A stretch of 64,000 nt of DNA, from assembly GCF_023204875.1 (NCBI RefSeq), contig NZ_CP096247.1, forward strand, positions 1,178,001 to 1,242,000. The letters are read 5' to 3'. Positions 43,593 through 53,180 of this stretch are shown here, piece after piece (positions within the stretch are counted from its first letter, which is position 1; each line of letters opens with the position of its first letter). Below the pieces are notes generated by a model that saw only the letters and a program-made list of their open reading frames with translations, was not told where the DNA came from and did not search any database. Source of the DNA: Prevotella sp. E15-22 (GTDB taxonomy: Bacteria; Bacteroidota; Bacteroidia; Bacteroidales; Bacteroidaceae). A program made the translations under genes and the position numbers.

Positions 43593-46500
43593 TTATTTTC
43601 TAAACTTGCAACTAACGCTGGTGCCACTTTCGTTAATGGCACGAGCCACGTAGAGACCTGTATCCAAGTGGCTGACATCAATACGGGCACGTCCGCCCTT
43701 GATGATGGCAGAGGTCTGTTCAACCAGCATGCCACTAGCATTGTATATGCTGACCATTACAGGTCCGTCTTCCTCGCTCTTGACAATAACTTGTTTGTTG
43801 CCATAGATAGCTCGCAAACCATTGGCCGAGGCGATGACTGGTTTCTCAATACCATTAATAATGGTTTGGTCTACCTTTGTCATGTACGACGACAGGCGAT
43901 TGGCATGTGCTATTGTGGCTACATTCATGGTGTAAACCTTAGACGTTCCATCGGGATAGCGACCAACGGTTGTATTAGCATCGTGAGCGGGATATACAAA
44001 CGTATCTGTCCAACTCTTGTCTGCAGCCATGAGGGCCAACTGACCTCCGTCGCCATCAATCTTGAACGTGGCATGGAGGCCTTGGTCTGTGGTGGCTCGT
44101 TTATTGTCGCACCATACAATGAGATAACCATGAGCAGGAATGATGGTCTGAACGTTGGTGCCATTTTTCGAAATCTGATACTTCGTGGGCTTCTCAAGGT
44201 TGTCTGTGAGATACATGCCTTCTACATCGATGGCTTCGTCTGTGGTATTATAAAGCTCAATCCAGTCGCCTTTCTTGAAATATTCGTCTACAAGACTGTT
44301 GTTTGAGCCGCTTACCTCATTGATGCGAACGGGAGTAATCCCTTGTTTTTGTTTGCTAGTTGCACTCAACTGATTGAAGGTGGCTGTGAGTTTGATGTCA
44401 CTATCGGGCAAGGGAATGTCCGCACGACTAGAATAGCTGGTGCCATCATCTTTTACCCACGCCTTGAACGAATAACCTGCAGGAGCTGTTGCATTGATGA
44501 CAGGCGTGTTGAAGAGTTTTCCGTTAAACGAACCTGTGGGCAGTTCAATGCCATTGATGGTGATGACAGCCCCTTCCAACTGAGATTTCAAAGCTACACT
44601 GCGTGGAGTAGCATTATTTAGACCGAAATCACCATAATTCTTGATGGCTGTGATGGCATTGTTTAGTCGACCGCTCAGGTTGTTTCTTACGTTATTATAT
44701 GAACTATAGGCAGAACCTCCATTGAGATTCATTGCGGGTTCCACGCGGTTGTATAGGTTCTGAAGAATCTGATTGACTCGATCCCATTCAAAGACACTAC
44801 CGGCCACGATGCAGTAGGTGTCGATGAACTTGCGGCGATAGGACTCGTTTTGAATGAGATTCTTGAACAATGTAACCAGGCGAATATGGTCGCGGATGCG
44901 ACCTGTGCCACGTGGATAGAGTTCATCAAATGTCCACCATTCCTTCCACATGAACTGCTGGAAAGCATCCGTTCCATAGTCGAAGGCCGCATCGACATCG
45001 AACATCACGAAGCGGAACTTTCCATTATCGCGATTGCGGAAGCACTTGACATTGTTACGAGGCCAGTCACTACCGCCATAGTAGAATTGGATGGCCATAT
45101 AGTTGGTAAACTCGTCGATGTCGAGTAGGTTGCATATTTCCTTATAAGTGTTAGCATCGGCAGCATTGGGCGAGAGTTCGTCTACTAACTCTTCATATGC
45201 CTCCGGCGTACCGCATTTCTGTACATAACCTGAGTCTGGCGACATTTCCCACTGGTCAATCTCATCATCGTCCCAGCCATAGTTAGCATAGACATAGTGT
45301 TTGTTGTTTGGCTCGCGCATGTTGAGCACACCGATATACTGGCCATTGATGAATTCATGGACGGGTTGATATGACTGAACATCAACATCGATGCCTGAGG
45401 TCTGAACAAGATAGGCTAGTGAGGCATCTTTAAAGCGGCAGCTGGTGTCGTTGCCGCCATTACGAATCTGCAGGGTGCGGTTACGGATATAGGGCTTCTG
45501 TGTGAAGAACGGGTAGGGTAGGTTCTTGTCGCCTCCCATCTCTTTGTCGCCTTTCAGCTTGAAAGAATGTGGGGTAAAGGCGCGGCTCCATCCGCCACAC
45601 ATCTCAAGGTTCACGTCTTGATTGAGAACCATGTCACCGTTTTCGTCAAGATAAGAGAAATTCACAGGGCGTTCCCAATTCATGTTCCAGTTACAATTCG
45701 CGCTTTGTCCGTTGCCAGGACGTCCATTGGGACCTTTCTCCATGACTCCAATCTCTTTGCTATAGAGGAAAGTGGGGTCGGTAACGACTGAAACAACGGG
45801 AAGATAGTAGTCGCGGTCGCGCTCAATATATGAGCGGGTAGTCACACGTGATGGCAGCATATCGTCGGCATAAAGACGGAAACGGAATACACTGGTGTAG
45901 TTCACTTGAAACTGTCCAGAGTAACTTGTCATGCCATTATTTAGTGTGGGTAGGGTTCCGTCTGTGGTATAGCGAAGTGTACATCCACTGGGGATGGTCA
46001 CGTTGACGTTGATTGAACCCATGAATAGTTGTGAAGGCTGGTCTACAACAGGCGCAGAAATCTGCTGCGTCATTATCTTGATGCCATTATTTGAGGCGCC
46101 TTGCGTAGGAGTGTCTGTATATCCCCATTGGCCAGCTCCATCGGAACTTCGAGCATAGCTAATGCGTTCCAAAGAAGTGGGGTAGGTTAACTGGTCAATA
46201 ACGGCGCCAGTAGATGTGTTCAGTGAAATGGTTCCACCGTCTACATCAAGTTTAAAAGGAACATGATGTTGGTTCAAGTCATTGCTGTCAAACCATACGG
46301 TAAAATAGCCCTTGGCAGGAACGGCACCCATATCGTTGGATACGGTCCATGATTCGCCCTCACCATTACTCAACTTGATGCCACCAAGTTCTACCGGCTT
46401 GTCGGTTGGATTATAAAGTTCCATCCATCCATCAAAGTTGAAGGCAGGACTTATCATTTCGTCAATGTTGGATGCCATCACTTCATTGATTATTAATGAA

Positions 46501-47942
46501 CCTGCCTTGGCAGGATTATGAATCACAGTAATGACGATAGAGCCTTCAGTGTCCGATCCGTCCATGGCTCTGGCCGTAATCTTGGCTGTTCCTTCTTTGT
46601 GAGCCGTGATGAGGCCGTTTGCGCTTACTGTTGCTACGTTCTCGTCACTCGATAACCATTCTACATCGATTATTGTGGCATCTGCTGGCGATACGATTGC
46701 TACGGCCTGTGTTGTCTCTCCAACTACCAGTGAGGTGTTTTTTGCATTGACACTGATATCGGAAACTCTTGTGCAATCACCATAATACTCTAATTTGAAA
46801 TTATCGAAGATACACCAGTTATTCCCTTGATAGCTGTCCGTCTTAAGCCCAATACGGAAGTTTCCATCCGATTCGAACTCCATGCTATTCCAGTATTTCC
46901 CATTGTCAAACCACACACGTGCAGCCCACATCCTGTCTGGGAAATATGGACCATTCCAGCTGGCATTCCATGAACCGTCAATCCATTCGTCTGATGGCTC
47001 CGAGAAAACACTTACTAATTTCTGTTGGGTATCGCCTGCATACATCACGGCAGGAATATCCTCTGTGCCGTTCTGATAATTTTGATATCCATTATCATTG
47101 TCGCCAACACGATAAAAGGCTTGTACAGAAAGTCGATATTTACCATTCTGACCATAATTCACATCTTGATGGATATTGAATGTGCCATTCCAAAATTCCA
47201 TACACTCTTCGCTGGCGGCCTGTGAAGATGCTTGGCTTTCCCATTGCCAACCAGCCTGGCTGTTATTGTCGAAGGTGGGATTTTGAAGTACTTCACTGGT
47301 AATATCTATCCATGCTTTTCCATCGGGGCCTATAGGACTCTTGTACTCCAGTTTGAAGTTGTCAAGTACGCAGTAGTTGTTGCTCTTGTTCTCGGATGTT
47401 TTTACGCCGATTAGTACGTCACCATTGGCTTCAAACTCCAACGTGTTGACGTACAGTCCTTCGGCAAATGCTGCAAGCGAGGCCTCTTTACCATCGGGAT
47501 AGTAATGTATGTTGTCGGGGGTGTAGCAGCGACTTGCTGCATTATAGTCAAGTGATGCACTATAAAGACTCGTCAACTTCTGAGTATTCTGGCCGGCATA
47601 GAGGTAAGCCGTAATATCTTCTGTTCCGTTTTTGTATGCATTATACGCACTGTTGTTGTCGGTAGTGCGATAAAAGCCCTGTACGCTGATGCGATAGGTG
47701 CCTCGTGGCAATCCTTTAAGTTGCTGATGAAGGTCAAAGGCACCATTATAAAAACTAATGCAGTTTACTCTGACTTCCTGCGTACTGGCATTGCTTTCCC
47801 ATGTCCAGCCGGCATTACTGTTGTCGTTGAAGGCAGGGTTAGTTATAAATCTGTTAGTAACATCGCTCCATGTTTGTGCAGTGACCATAACAGTCATGGC
47901 CATGAACCATGATGTAGCGCAGATAATTCGTTTTAGATTCAT
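43593..47942 (-). CDS. Large secreted CotH-kinase / lamin-tail protein with type IX-like tail
   Basis: 1449 aa. Signal peptide about 1-22. Two similar jelly-roll-like modules occupy about 25-200 and 210-388 (each with a YRISVQ/YRLSVQ-FYR segment and ending in CVLDNFKLEY or CIFDNFKLEY). An Ig-like Big_2 domain is at about 392-474 (VATVSANGLITAHKEGTAKI), a lamin-tail domain from about 480 (SLIINEVMASNIDEM), a chitobiase-type beta domain near 627-700, a CotH domain about 705-1100 (FRFVMFDVDAAFDYG), a bacterial repeat near 1150, a second lamin-tail domain from about 1204, and a C-terminal tail (GLYVARAINESG) like type IX sorting signals. CotH of Bacillus spores is a protein kinase; here only homology is seen. 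Confidence 0.88.
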   Translation of the reverse strand: MNLKRIICATSWFMAMTVMVTAQTWSDVTNRFITNPAFNDNSNAGWTWESNASTQEVRVNCISFYNGAFDLHQQLKGLPRGTYRISVQGFYRTTDNNSAYNAYKNGTEDITAYLYAGQNTQKLTSLYSASLDYNAASRCYTPDNIHYYPDGKEASLAAFAEGLYVNTLEFEANGDVLIGVKTSENKSNNYCVLDNFKLEYKSPIGPDGKAWIDITSEVLQNPTFDNNSQAGWQWESQASSQAASEECMEFWNGTFNIHQDVNYGQNGKYRLSVQAFYRVGDNDNGYQNYQNGTEDIPAVMYAGDTQQKLVSVFSEPSDEWIDGSWNASWNGPYFPDRMWAARVWFDNGKYWNSMEFESDGNFRIGLKTDSYQGNNWCIFDNFKLEYYGDCTRVSDISVNAKNTSLVVGETTQAVAIVSPADATIIDVEWLSSDENVATVSANGLITAHKEGTAKITARAMDGSDTEGSIVITVIHNPAKAGSLIINEVMASNIDEMISPAFNFDGWMELYNPTDKPVELGGIKLSNGEGESWTVSNDMGAVPAKGYFTVWFDSNDLNQHHVPFKLDVDGGTISLNTSTGAVIDQLTYPTSLERISYARSSDGAGQWGYTDTPTQGASNNGIKIMTQQISAPVVDQPSQLFMGSINVNVTIPSGCTLRYTTDGTLPTLNNGMTSYSGQFQVNYTSVFRFRLYADDMLPSRVTTRSYIERDRDYYLPVVSVVTDPTFLYSKEIGVMEKGPNGRPGNGQSANCNWNMNWERPVNFSYLDENGDMVLNQDVNLEMCGGWSRAFTPHSFKLKGDKEMGGDKNLPYPFFTQKPYIRNRTLQIRNGGNDTSCRFKDASLAYLVQTSGIDVDVQSYQPVHEFINGQYIGVLNMREPNNKHYVYANYGWDDDEIDQWEMSPDSGYVQKCGTPEAYEELVDELSPNAADANTYKEICNLLDIDEFTNYMAIQFYYGGSDWPRNNVKCFRNRDNGKFRFVMFDVDAAFDYGTDAFQQFMWKEWWTFDELYPRGTGRIRDHIRLVTLFKNLIQNESYRRKFIDTYCIVAGSVFEWDRVNQILQNLYNRVEPAMNLNGGSAYSSYNNVRNNLSGRLNNAITAIKNYGDFGLNNATPRSVALKSQLEGAVITINGIELPTGSFNGKLFNTPVINATAPAGYSFKAWVKDDGTSYSSRADIPLPDSDIKLTATFNQLSATSKQKQGITPVRINEVSGSNNSLVDEYFKKGDWIELYNTTDEAIDVEGMYLTDNLEKPTKYQISKNGTNVQTIIPAHGYLIVWCDNKRATTDQGLHATFKIDGDGGQLALMAADKSWTDTFVYPAHDANTTVGRYPDGTSKVYTMNVATIAHANRLSSYMTKVDQTIINGIEKPVIASANGLRAIYGNKQVIVKSEEDGPVMVSIYNASGMLVEQTSAIIKGGRARIDVSHLDTGLYVARAINESGTSVSCKFRK

Positions 47943-47964
47943 CGTAAGAGTTATTGGCTAGTCG

Positions 47965-48013
47965 ATAAAAAACTGCGCTGGTGCTCCTGAGCTACAGGAG
48001 TCAACCAGTGCAG
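47965..48013 (-). terminator. Terminator of glyA
   Basis: On the minus strand CTGCACTGGTTGACTCCTG pairs with CAGGAGCACCAGCGCAG (mismatches inside) and TTTTTT follows, 19 nt after the glyA stop. Confidence 0.8.
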
Positions 48014-48031
48014 TATCAGTAGTAGTGATTC

Positions 48032-49312
48032 TTAATATGCAAAGAGAGGATAATCCTTCATCTTTTCGTTAACACGAGCGCGAACGCTGGCAATAACCTC
48101 CTCGTTGGTGGGGTCGTTCAATACTTCCTCAATCCATGCCGCAATCTGAACCATCAGATCTTCCTTAGCACCACGGGTGGTGATAGCGGGAGTACCTAGG
48201 CGAATGCCTGAAGTCTGGAAAGCTGAACGGCTGTCAAAGGGTACCATGTTCTTGTTCACGGTGATGTCGGCAGCAACCAGTGCGTTCTCGGCAACTTTAC
48301 CAGTCAGCTCAGGATACTTAGAGCGAAGGTCAACCAGCATAGAATGGTTATCTGTTCCGCCTGAAACAATGGTGAAGCCGCGCTTGATAAGTTCGTCGGC
48401 CAGCACTTTTGCGTTCTTCTGTACCTGCTTGGCCCACTCTTTGAACTCGGGCTGCAAAGCCTCACCAAATGCTACTGCTTTAGCTGCAATAACGTGCTCT
48501 AGAGGACCGCCCTGTTGTCCAGGGAATACTGCACTGTTCAGCAATGCGGACATCTTCTTGATTTCACCCTTAGGAGTTTTCAACCCCCAAGGATTATCAA
48601 AGTCTTTACCCAGCAGAATGATACCACCACGAGGACCACGCAGGGTCTTGTGAGTTGTAGAGGTTACAATGTGGGCATACTTTACAGGGTTCTCCAGCAA
48701 ACCTGCTGCGATGAGGCCTGCGGGGTGGGCCATGTCAATCATAAGCAATGCACCAACTTTGTCGGCAATCTCGCGCATGCGCTTGTAGTCCCATTCGCGA
48801 CTATATGCAGAGCCACCTCCGATAATCAGCTTTGGCTTGTGCTCCAATGCCAGACGTTCCATTTCGTCGTAGTCCACTCGACCAGTCTTTTCGTCGAGGT
48901 TGTAACCTACGGGCTTATAGAGAATACCGCTTGTGTTGACCAATGAACCATGGCTCAAGTGTCCGCCATGTGCCAAGTTCAGACCCATGAAGGTGTCACC
49001 TGGCTGCAGTACTGCCAGCAGTACAGCGGCATTAGCCTGTGCGCCAGAGTGAGGCTGCACGTTGGCATACTCGGCACCAAAGAGTTTGCATACGCGGTCG
49101 ATGGCCAGCTGCTCTACTTCGTCTACCACTTGGCAACCGCCATAGTAGCGCTTACCAGGATAACCTTCAGCATACTTGTTGGTAAGGTACGAGCCCATAG
49201 CTTCCATTACCTGGTCGCTCACAAAGTTCTCACTGGCAATCAGCTCGATGCCTTTTAATTGGCGCTGATGCTCTTTCTCGATCAACTCAAAAACGGTGTT
49301 GTCTCTTTTCAT
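48032..49312 (-). CDS. glyA: Serine hydroxymethyltransferase
   Basis: 426 aa, full family length. It is a PLP enzyme moving a one-carbon unit between serine and tetrahydrofolate. The PLP lysine is in [13 protein letters not shown]. Other marks are [24 protein letters not shown] and [12 protein letters not shown]. Transcription starts at a -7 box at 49375-49382. No glycine riboswitch-like structure is seen in the 60-nt leader. Confidence 0.97.
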   Translation of the reverse strand: MKRDNTVFELIEKEHQRQLKGIELIASENFVSDQVMEAMGSYLTNKYAEGYPGKRYYGGCQVVDEVEQLAIDRVCKLFGAEYANVQPHSGAQANAAVLLAVLQPGDTFMGLNLAHGGHLSHGSLVNTSGILYKPVGYNLDEKTGRVDYDEMERLALEHKPKLIIGGGSAYSREWDYKRMREIADKVGALLMIDMAHPAGLIAAGLLENPVKYAHIVTSTTHKTLRGPRGGIILLGKDFDNPWGLKTPKGEIKKMSALLNSAVFPGQQGGPLEHVIAAKAVAFGEALQPEFKEWAKQVQKNAKVLADELIKRGFTIVSGGTDNHSMLVDLRSKYPELTGKVAENALVAADITVNKNMVPFDSRSAFQTSGIRLGTPAITTRGAKEDLMVQIAAWIEEVLNDPTNEEVIASVRARVNEKMKDYPLFAY

Positions 49313-49374
49313 TTTTTGTTGTCTTTATTGGTTGGTATAAAAATAATGCGGGTATTTTTTACACTTTGTGGGTG

Positions 49375-49382
49375 CAAAGTTA
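49375..49382 (-). promoter_or_regulatory. -7 box of glyA
   Basis: TAACTTTG on the minus strand, 62 nt before the ATG. Confidence 0.6.
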
Positions 49383-49479
49383 CTAAAAAAAATAAAAGTA
49401 TAAAAGTAAAAAGGTAAAAAAGTAAGTACGGTTTTAATTTTTAACCATTTTACCTTTTTACCTTTCAATCTTTCATCTT

Positions 49480-50718
49480 TTAAGCTTTGCAGTCATCAAG
49501 TGCCTTGGTAATAGCTTCCTTGTCCATGTGCTGCCCGATGAAAACGATTTTCTGCATGCGATCACCATATTTCTCATCCCAGTCAGCTCGCAGGGCTGCA
49601 TCACGTTCCATCATCTGCGCTAATTCATCTTCTGGCATTGTGGCAAACCATTGTCCGGCTTGGCGGATGCTTACTTGTTTTCCTGCCTGTTCAAAGAGAT
49701 AGCACATGTCCATCTCATCATCAAAGTAGCATATTCCTTTAGCGCGGATTACTCCTTTAGGCCATTTGCGAGCCACAAAGTCGTCAAACAAACCTAACTT
49801 CATAGGACCGCGACGATAGTATACAAACGTGCTGATGCCATATTCCTCGGCTTCACCCTCATCGTCGTGATGATGATGGTGGTGATGGTGGTGATGATGC
49901 TCATGTTCGTCGTCATCATGGTCGTGGTGTTCATGTTCGTCATGATGATGATGTTCTTCCTCTTCAACGTCGTCTTCCTCTTCGTGATGACGTTCAACTT
50001 CCTGAATCCAGGCGGCAGAAGTGGCAACGCTGTCAAAATCGAACATGTTGGTGTTCAGAATCTTGTCGAAGTTGACATCACCATAATTACATTCGATAAT
50101 CTCAGCCTTGGGCTGCAGAGTACGGATAATGGCACGGATGCGTCCCAATTCCTCTTTATTCACTTCTGCAACTTTGTTCAGCAGTACGATGTTGCAGAAT
50201 TCAATCTGTTGGATGACCAGATTTTCGATATCCTCTTCACCGATGTCAGGGCGTGTGAGCAAAGCACCTCCTTCAAATTCATCACGCATGCGCAGGGCAT
50301 CGACCACTGTTGTGATGCAATCTAGTTTAGGATATCCGTTCTTTGTTAATTCTGGATCCATTGAGGGAATAGAGCAGATGGTCTGCGCGATAGGTCCCGG
50401 TTCACAGATGCCGCTAGCCTCGATAACTATATAGTCAAAGCGTTGCATCTGGATGATGTCCTGAAGTTGCTTAACCAAGTCCATCTTTAATGTACAGCAG
50501 ATGCATCCGTTCTGCAGAGCTACCAGTGAATCATCTTGTTGGTTAACTACACCGCCTTGCTGAATCAGAGTGGCATCAATGTTAACCTCGCCAATATCAT
50601 TGACGATAACGGCAAATTTTATTCCTTTCTCGTTTTTCAGTATGCGGTTCAGTAATGTAGTTTTGCCGCTGCCCAAATAACCTGTAAGTAGCAAAACAGG
50701 TGTTTCAATCTTATTCAT
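49480..50718 (-). CDS. CobW/P47K-family GTPase with histidine-rich metal-binding loop
   Basis: 412 aa, a metal chaperone GTPase of the COG0523 family. Walker A GYLGSGKTTLLNRIL is at 13-27, the family metal motif NGCICCTL (CxCC), then EASGICEPGP. Between the two halves (about residues 240-290) is an insert with about 22 His plus many Asp/Glu, including a run of 11 His. The C-terminal CobW domain follows. Such loops suggest zinc or nickel handling; which metal cannot be read from sequence. No cobalamin genes are nearby. Confidence 0.92.
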   Translation of the reverse strand: MNKIETPVLLLTGYLGSGKTTLLNRILKNEKGIKFAVIVNDIGEVNIDATLIQQGGVVNQQDDSLVALQNGCICCTLKMDLVKQLQDIIQMQRFDYIVIEASGICEPGPIAQTICSIPSMDPELTKNGYPKLDCITTVVDALRMRDEFEGGALLTRPDIGEEDIENLVIQQIEFCNIVLLNKVAEVNKEELGRIRAIIRTLQPKAEIIECNYGDVNFDKILNTNMFDFDSVATSAAWIQEVERHHEEEDDVEEEEHHHHDEHEHHDHDDDEHEHHHHHHHHHHHDDEGEAEEYGISTFVYYRRGPMKLGLFDDFVARKWPKGVIRAKGICYFDDEMDMCYLFEQAGKQVSIRQAGQWFATMPEDELAQMMERDAALRADWDEKYGDRMQKIVFIGQHMDKEAITKALDDCKA

Positions 50719-50779
50719 TTCTATACTCTTTTTACCTCATTCTTTTGGTGTGTTCCACCTTATTTATTAAATTTGTGTG

Positions 50780-50787
50780 CAAAGATA
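50780..50787 (-). promoter_or_regulatory. -7 box of the CobW-family gene
   Basis: TATCTTTG on the minus strand, 61 nt before the ATG. It is divergent from, and close to, the amidase promoter at 50842. Confidence 0.6.
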
Positions 50788-50841
50788 GTGTAAAATGCGC
50801 GGAATGCAAAAGAAAATAGCGTTTTTTCAGATAAAAAATGT

Positions 50842-50849
50842 TATCTTTG
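50842..50849 (+). promoter_or_regulatory. -7 box of the nitrilase-family gene
   Basis: TATCTTTG ends 5 nt before ATGATG (50855). It rules out longer starts and implies an almost leaderless message. Confidence 0.65.
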
Positions 50850-50854
50850 CAACC

Positions 50855-51619
50855 ATGATGAAGACAGCTATCGTACAACATGCTATTCGTTGGAACGAGT
50901 CCCAGTGGAACCTCCAACATTTAGATGCCTTGCTTGCAAAAGCTCCCAAGGCAGATCTTTATGTGCTGGCTGAGACGTTCTCAACAGGATTCATGCCTAA
51001 AACAACTTTAAATACAGTCGGTTATGACGTCCTTGAGTGGATGATACACACAGCTAGTTGCCTGGATGCAGCAATAGCGGGCAGTGTGGCCATAACCGAT
51101 GATGATGGACAGCTTCGTAATCGACTCTTCTTTGTGAAGCCTGATGGTACATATGATTACTACGACAAGCGACATTTATTCAGCTATGCAGGCGAGACAA
51201 ACGACTATGTGCCTGGGGACAGACGTGTGGTGATAGAATGGCGAGGCGTACGATTTCTGTTGCAAGTGTGTTATGATTTACGTTTTCCTGTTTTTTCGCG
51301 TAACAAAAACGATTATGATGCGATGATTTTCGTGGCCAATTGGCCTGAGAGTCGTAGAGATGTTTGGAAAACGTTGTTAAAGGCGCGTGCGTTTGAGAAT
51401 CAGTGTTATGTGGTCGGTGTTAACTGTGTAGGGAATGACAAGAATTGTACTTATTCTGGTGATTCACAGATATTGAATGCCTATGGTCACATAATAGCTC
51501 AATGTGAGCCAGAGAAAGAAGAAATCGCTGTAGCGTCCATTGATATGGAGACATTACAGCGATTTCGTCAAAAGTTTCCTGTGTTGAAGGATGCCGACAC
51601 CTTCGTCGTCATCTCTTAA
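50855..51619 (+). CDS. Nitrilase-superfamily amidase (omega-amidase type)
   Basis: 254 aa from ATG 50855 (or 50858). The catalytic triad is visible: Glu in LAETFSTGF, Lys in YYDKRHLF, and Cys in VCYDLRFPVF. The length and the YDKRHLFS motif fit the omega-amidase/YafV group, which hydrolyses 2-oxoglutaramate or 2-oxosuccinamate. The substrate is inferred from family only. No signal peptide; cytosolic. Confidence 0.9.
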   Translation: MMKTAIVQHAIRWNESQWNLQHLDALLAKAPKADLYVLAETFSTGFMPKTTLNTVGYDVLEWMIHTASCLDAAIAGSVAITDDDGQLRNRLFFVKPDGTYDYYDKRHLFSYAGETNDYVPGDRRVVIEWRGVRFLLQVCYDLRFPVFSRNKNDYDAMIFVANWPESRRDVWKTLLKARAFENQCYVVGVNCVGNDKNCTYSGDSQILNAYGHIIAQCEPEKEEIAVASIDMETLQRFRQKFPVLKDADTFVVIS

Positions 51620-51633
51620 ATATATCTTCTCGG

Positions 51634-52086
51634 CTATACCAATTCTACCTTACTGATTTCCTGTTCTTTTTCACAGTAGTGGCAAGTAAGAATGCCATCC
51701 TGAACATGGAAATGTGTGGGCATTGGCTCGTTGTTTGTGATGCATTTGGGGTTGTTGCACTTTACGATACCACGAATCTCATTGGGTGTCACCACAGCTT
51801 TCTTCTCAACCACTTCATAGTCGCGGATGATGCTCAGAATAACGTTGGGAGCCACCACTGACAGGCGAGAGATTTCGTCGTCGGTAAAGAACTTGTCCGA
51901 CACCTTGATAATACCCTTGCATCCCACTTTCTTTGATGGGTAGTTAAAACCTATGGTGACAGGTGTTTGCAGACTGAACAGTCCAAGAATTGAGGCCACT
52001 TGATAAGTCTTGTCAGTGGGTATGTGGTCGATAACGGTGCCATGCTGAATGGCAGCCACTAATCTTTCCTTCTTATTCATTGTCAT
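51634..52086 (-). CDS. pyrI: Aspartate carbamoyltransferase, regulatory subunit
   Basis: 150 aa. The N-terminal nucleotide-binding domain ([18 protein letters not shown]) is followed by a zinc domain with four Cys (CNNPKC and CHYC). It binds ATP/CTP and tunes PyrB, the first pyrimidine step. It starts 21 nt after pyrB. Confidence 0.96.
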   Translation of the reverse strand: MTMNKKERLVAAIQHGTVIDHIPTDKTYQVASILGLFSLQTPVTIGFNYPSKKVGCKGIIKVSDKFFTDDEISRLSVVAPNVILSIIRDYEVVEKKAVVTPNEIRGIVKCNNPKCITNNEPMPTHFHVQDGILTCHYCEKEQEISKVELV

Positions 52087-52107
52087 AATACGTAGATATC
52101 GTGGTTC

Positions 52108-53055
52108 TTATTCAATGATTGTTTTATCGTTCTTCACTTGTTCCAGCGTGATGCCCAAAACGTCGCAGAAGATTGCTTCACGGGCAAAGAGGCCATTGCC
52201 TGCCTGTTGGATATAATAGGCGTGTGGGTTATCGTCAACTTCATAGGCAATTTCGTTGACGCGAGGTAATGGATGGAGAATCTTCATGTTGGGCTTTGCC
52301 GAGCGAAGCAAGTCGTTGTTCAGCACATATACGTTCTTTACACGTTCGTATTCCATCAGGTCAGAGAAGCGTTCTTTCTGTACGCGTGTCATGTATAGGA
52401 TATCGGCATCAGCAATTACCTTCTCGTTGAAGGCCGTGTGCTCCTGATATTTGATGCCGTGCTCGTCGCAGTATAGTTTATACTCTTTGGGCATGGCTAG
52501 TTCTTTTGGCGCTACGAAGTGGAATGTGGGATTAAAATGTCGCATGGCCATGAGTAACGAATGAACCGTACGGCCATATTTTAAGTCGCCTACCAGATAA
52601 ATGTTTAGATTCTCGAGTGTCCCCTGTGTCTTATAAATTGAGTAGAGGTCGAGCATGCATTGTGAGGGATGCTGATGGGCACCATCGCCAGCATTGACAA
52701 TAGGCACAGGAGCAACCTCTGATGCGTATTGTGCAGCGCCCTCGATATAGTGACGCATCACGATGACGTCGGCGTAGTTTGATACCATGAGAATAGTATC
52801 TTTCAGCGTTTCGCCTTTAGTGCCACTGGTCACTTTTGGATCGGCAAAGCCTATGACACGTGCACCAAGTCTGTTGGCTGCTGTTTCGAAAGAAAGACGG
52901 GTTCTAGTACTAGGCTCAAAGAACAGTGTTGCAACCACTTTGCCTTTGAGCAGTTCGCGGTTAGGATGCTTTTCAAACTCCTGTGCCATCTCAATCATGT
53001 AGAGTATCTTCTCACGAGTGAGGTCGGCAATGGTGACGAAATTATGTTTGTCCAT
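52108..53055 (-). CDS. pyrB: Aspartate carbamoyltransferase, catalytic subunit
   Basis: 315 aa from ATG 53055 ([12 protein letters not shown]). In-frame ATGs at 53076 and 53082 lie within a few bases of the -7 box or inside it and are less likely. The carbamoyl-phosphate site is [22 protein letters not shown] and [10 protein letters not shown] are also typical. It makes carbamoyl-aspartate for UMP synthesis together with PyrI. Confidence 0.95.
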   Translation of the reverse strand: MDKHNFVTIADLTREKILYMIEMAQEFEKHPNRELLKGKVVATLFFEPSTRTRLSFETAANRLGARVIGFADPKVTSGTKGETLKDTILMVSNYADVIVMRHYIEGAAQYASEVAPVPIVNAGDGAHQHPSQCMLDLYSIYKTQGTLENLNIYLVGDLKYGRTVHSLLMAMRHFNPTFHFVAPKELAMPKEYKLYCDEHGIKYQEHTAFNEKVIADADILYMTRVQKERFSDLMEYERVKNVYVLNNDLLRSAKPNMKILHPLPRVNEIAYEVDDNPHAYYIQQAGNGLFAREAIFCDVLGITLEQVKNDKTIIE

Positions 53056-53079
53056 AAGAGGTTTTGTGTAATTCATGTG

Positions 53080-53087
53080 CAAAAGTA
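53080..53087 (-). promoter_or_regulatory. -7 box of pyrBI
   Basis: TACTTTTG on the minus strand, 24 nt before the chosen pyrB start. Confidence 0.55.
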
Positions 53088-53180
53088 CGAAATAAAATTG
53101 AAAACAGTTGGATAAATATAATTTTTTTCGTTACTTTGCAAAAAAAATTGCCAAGCAAGATAAACCTAAGAATTAAAGAG

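Noticed and set aside
49313..49479. Glycine riboswitch or other structured leader for glyA in this A/T-rich gap
   Set aside because: The gap is mostly AAAGTA-like low-complexity DNA with no conserved aptamer pattern.
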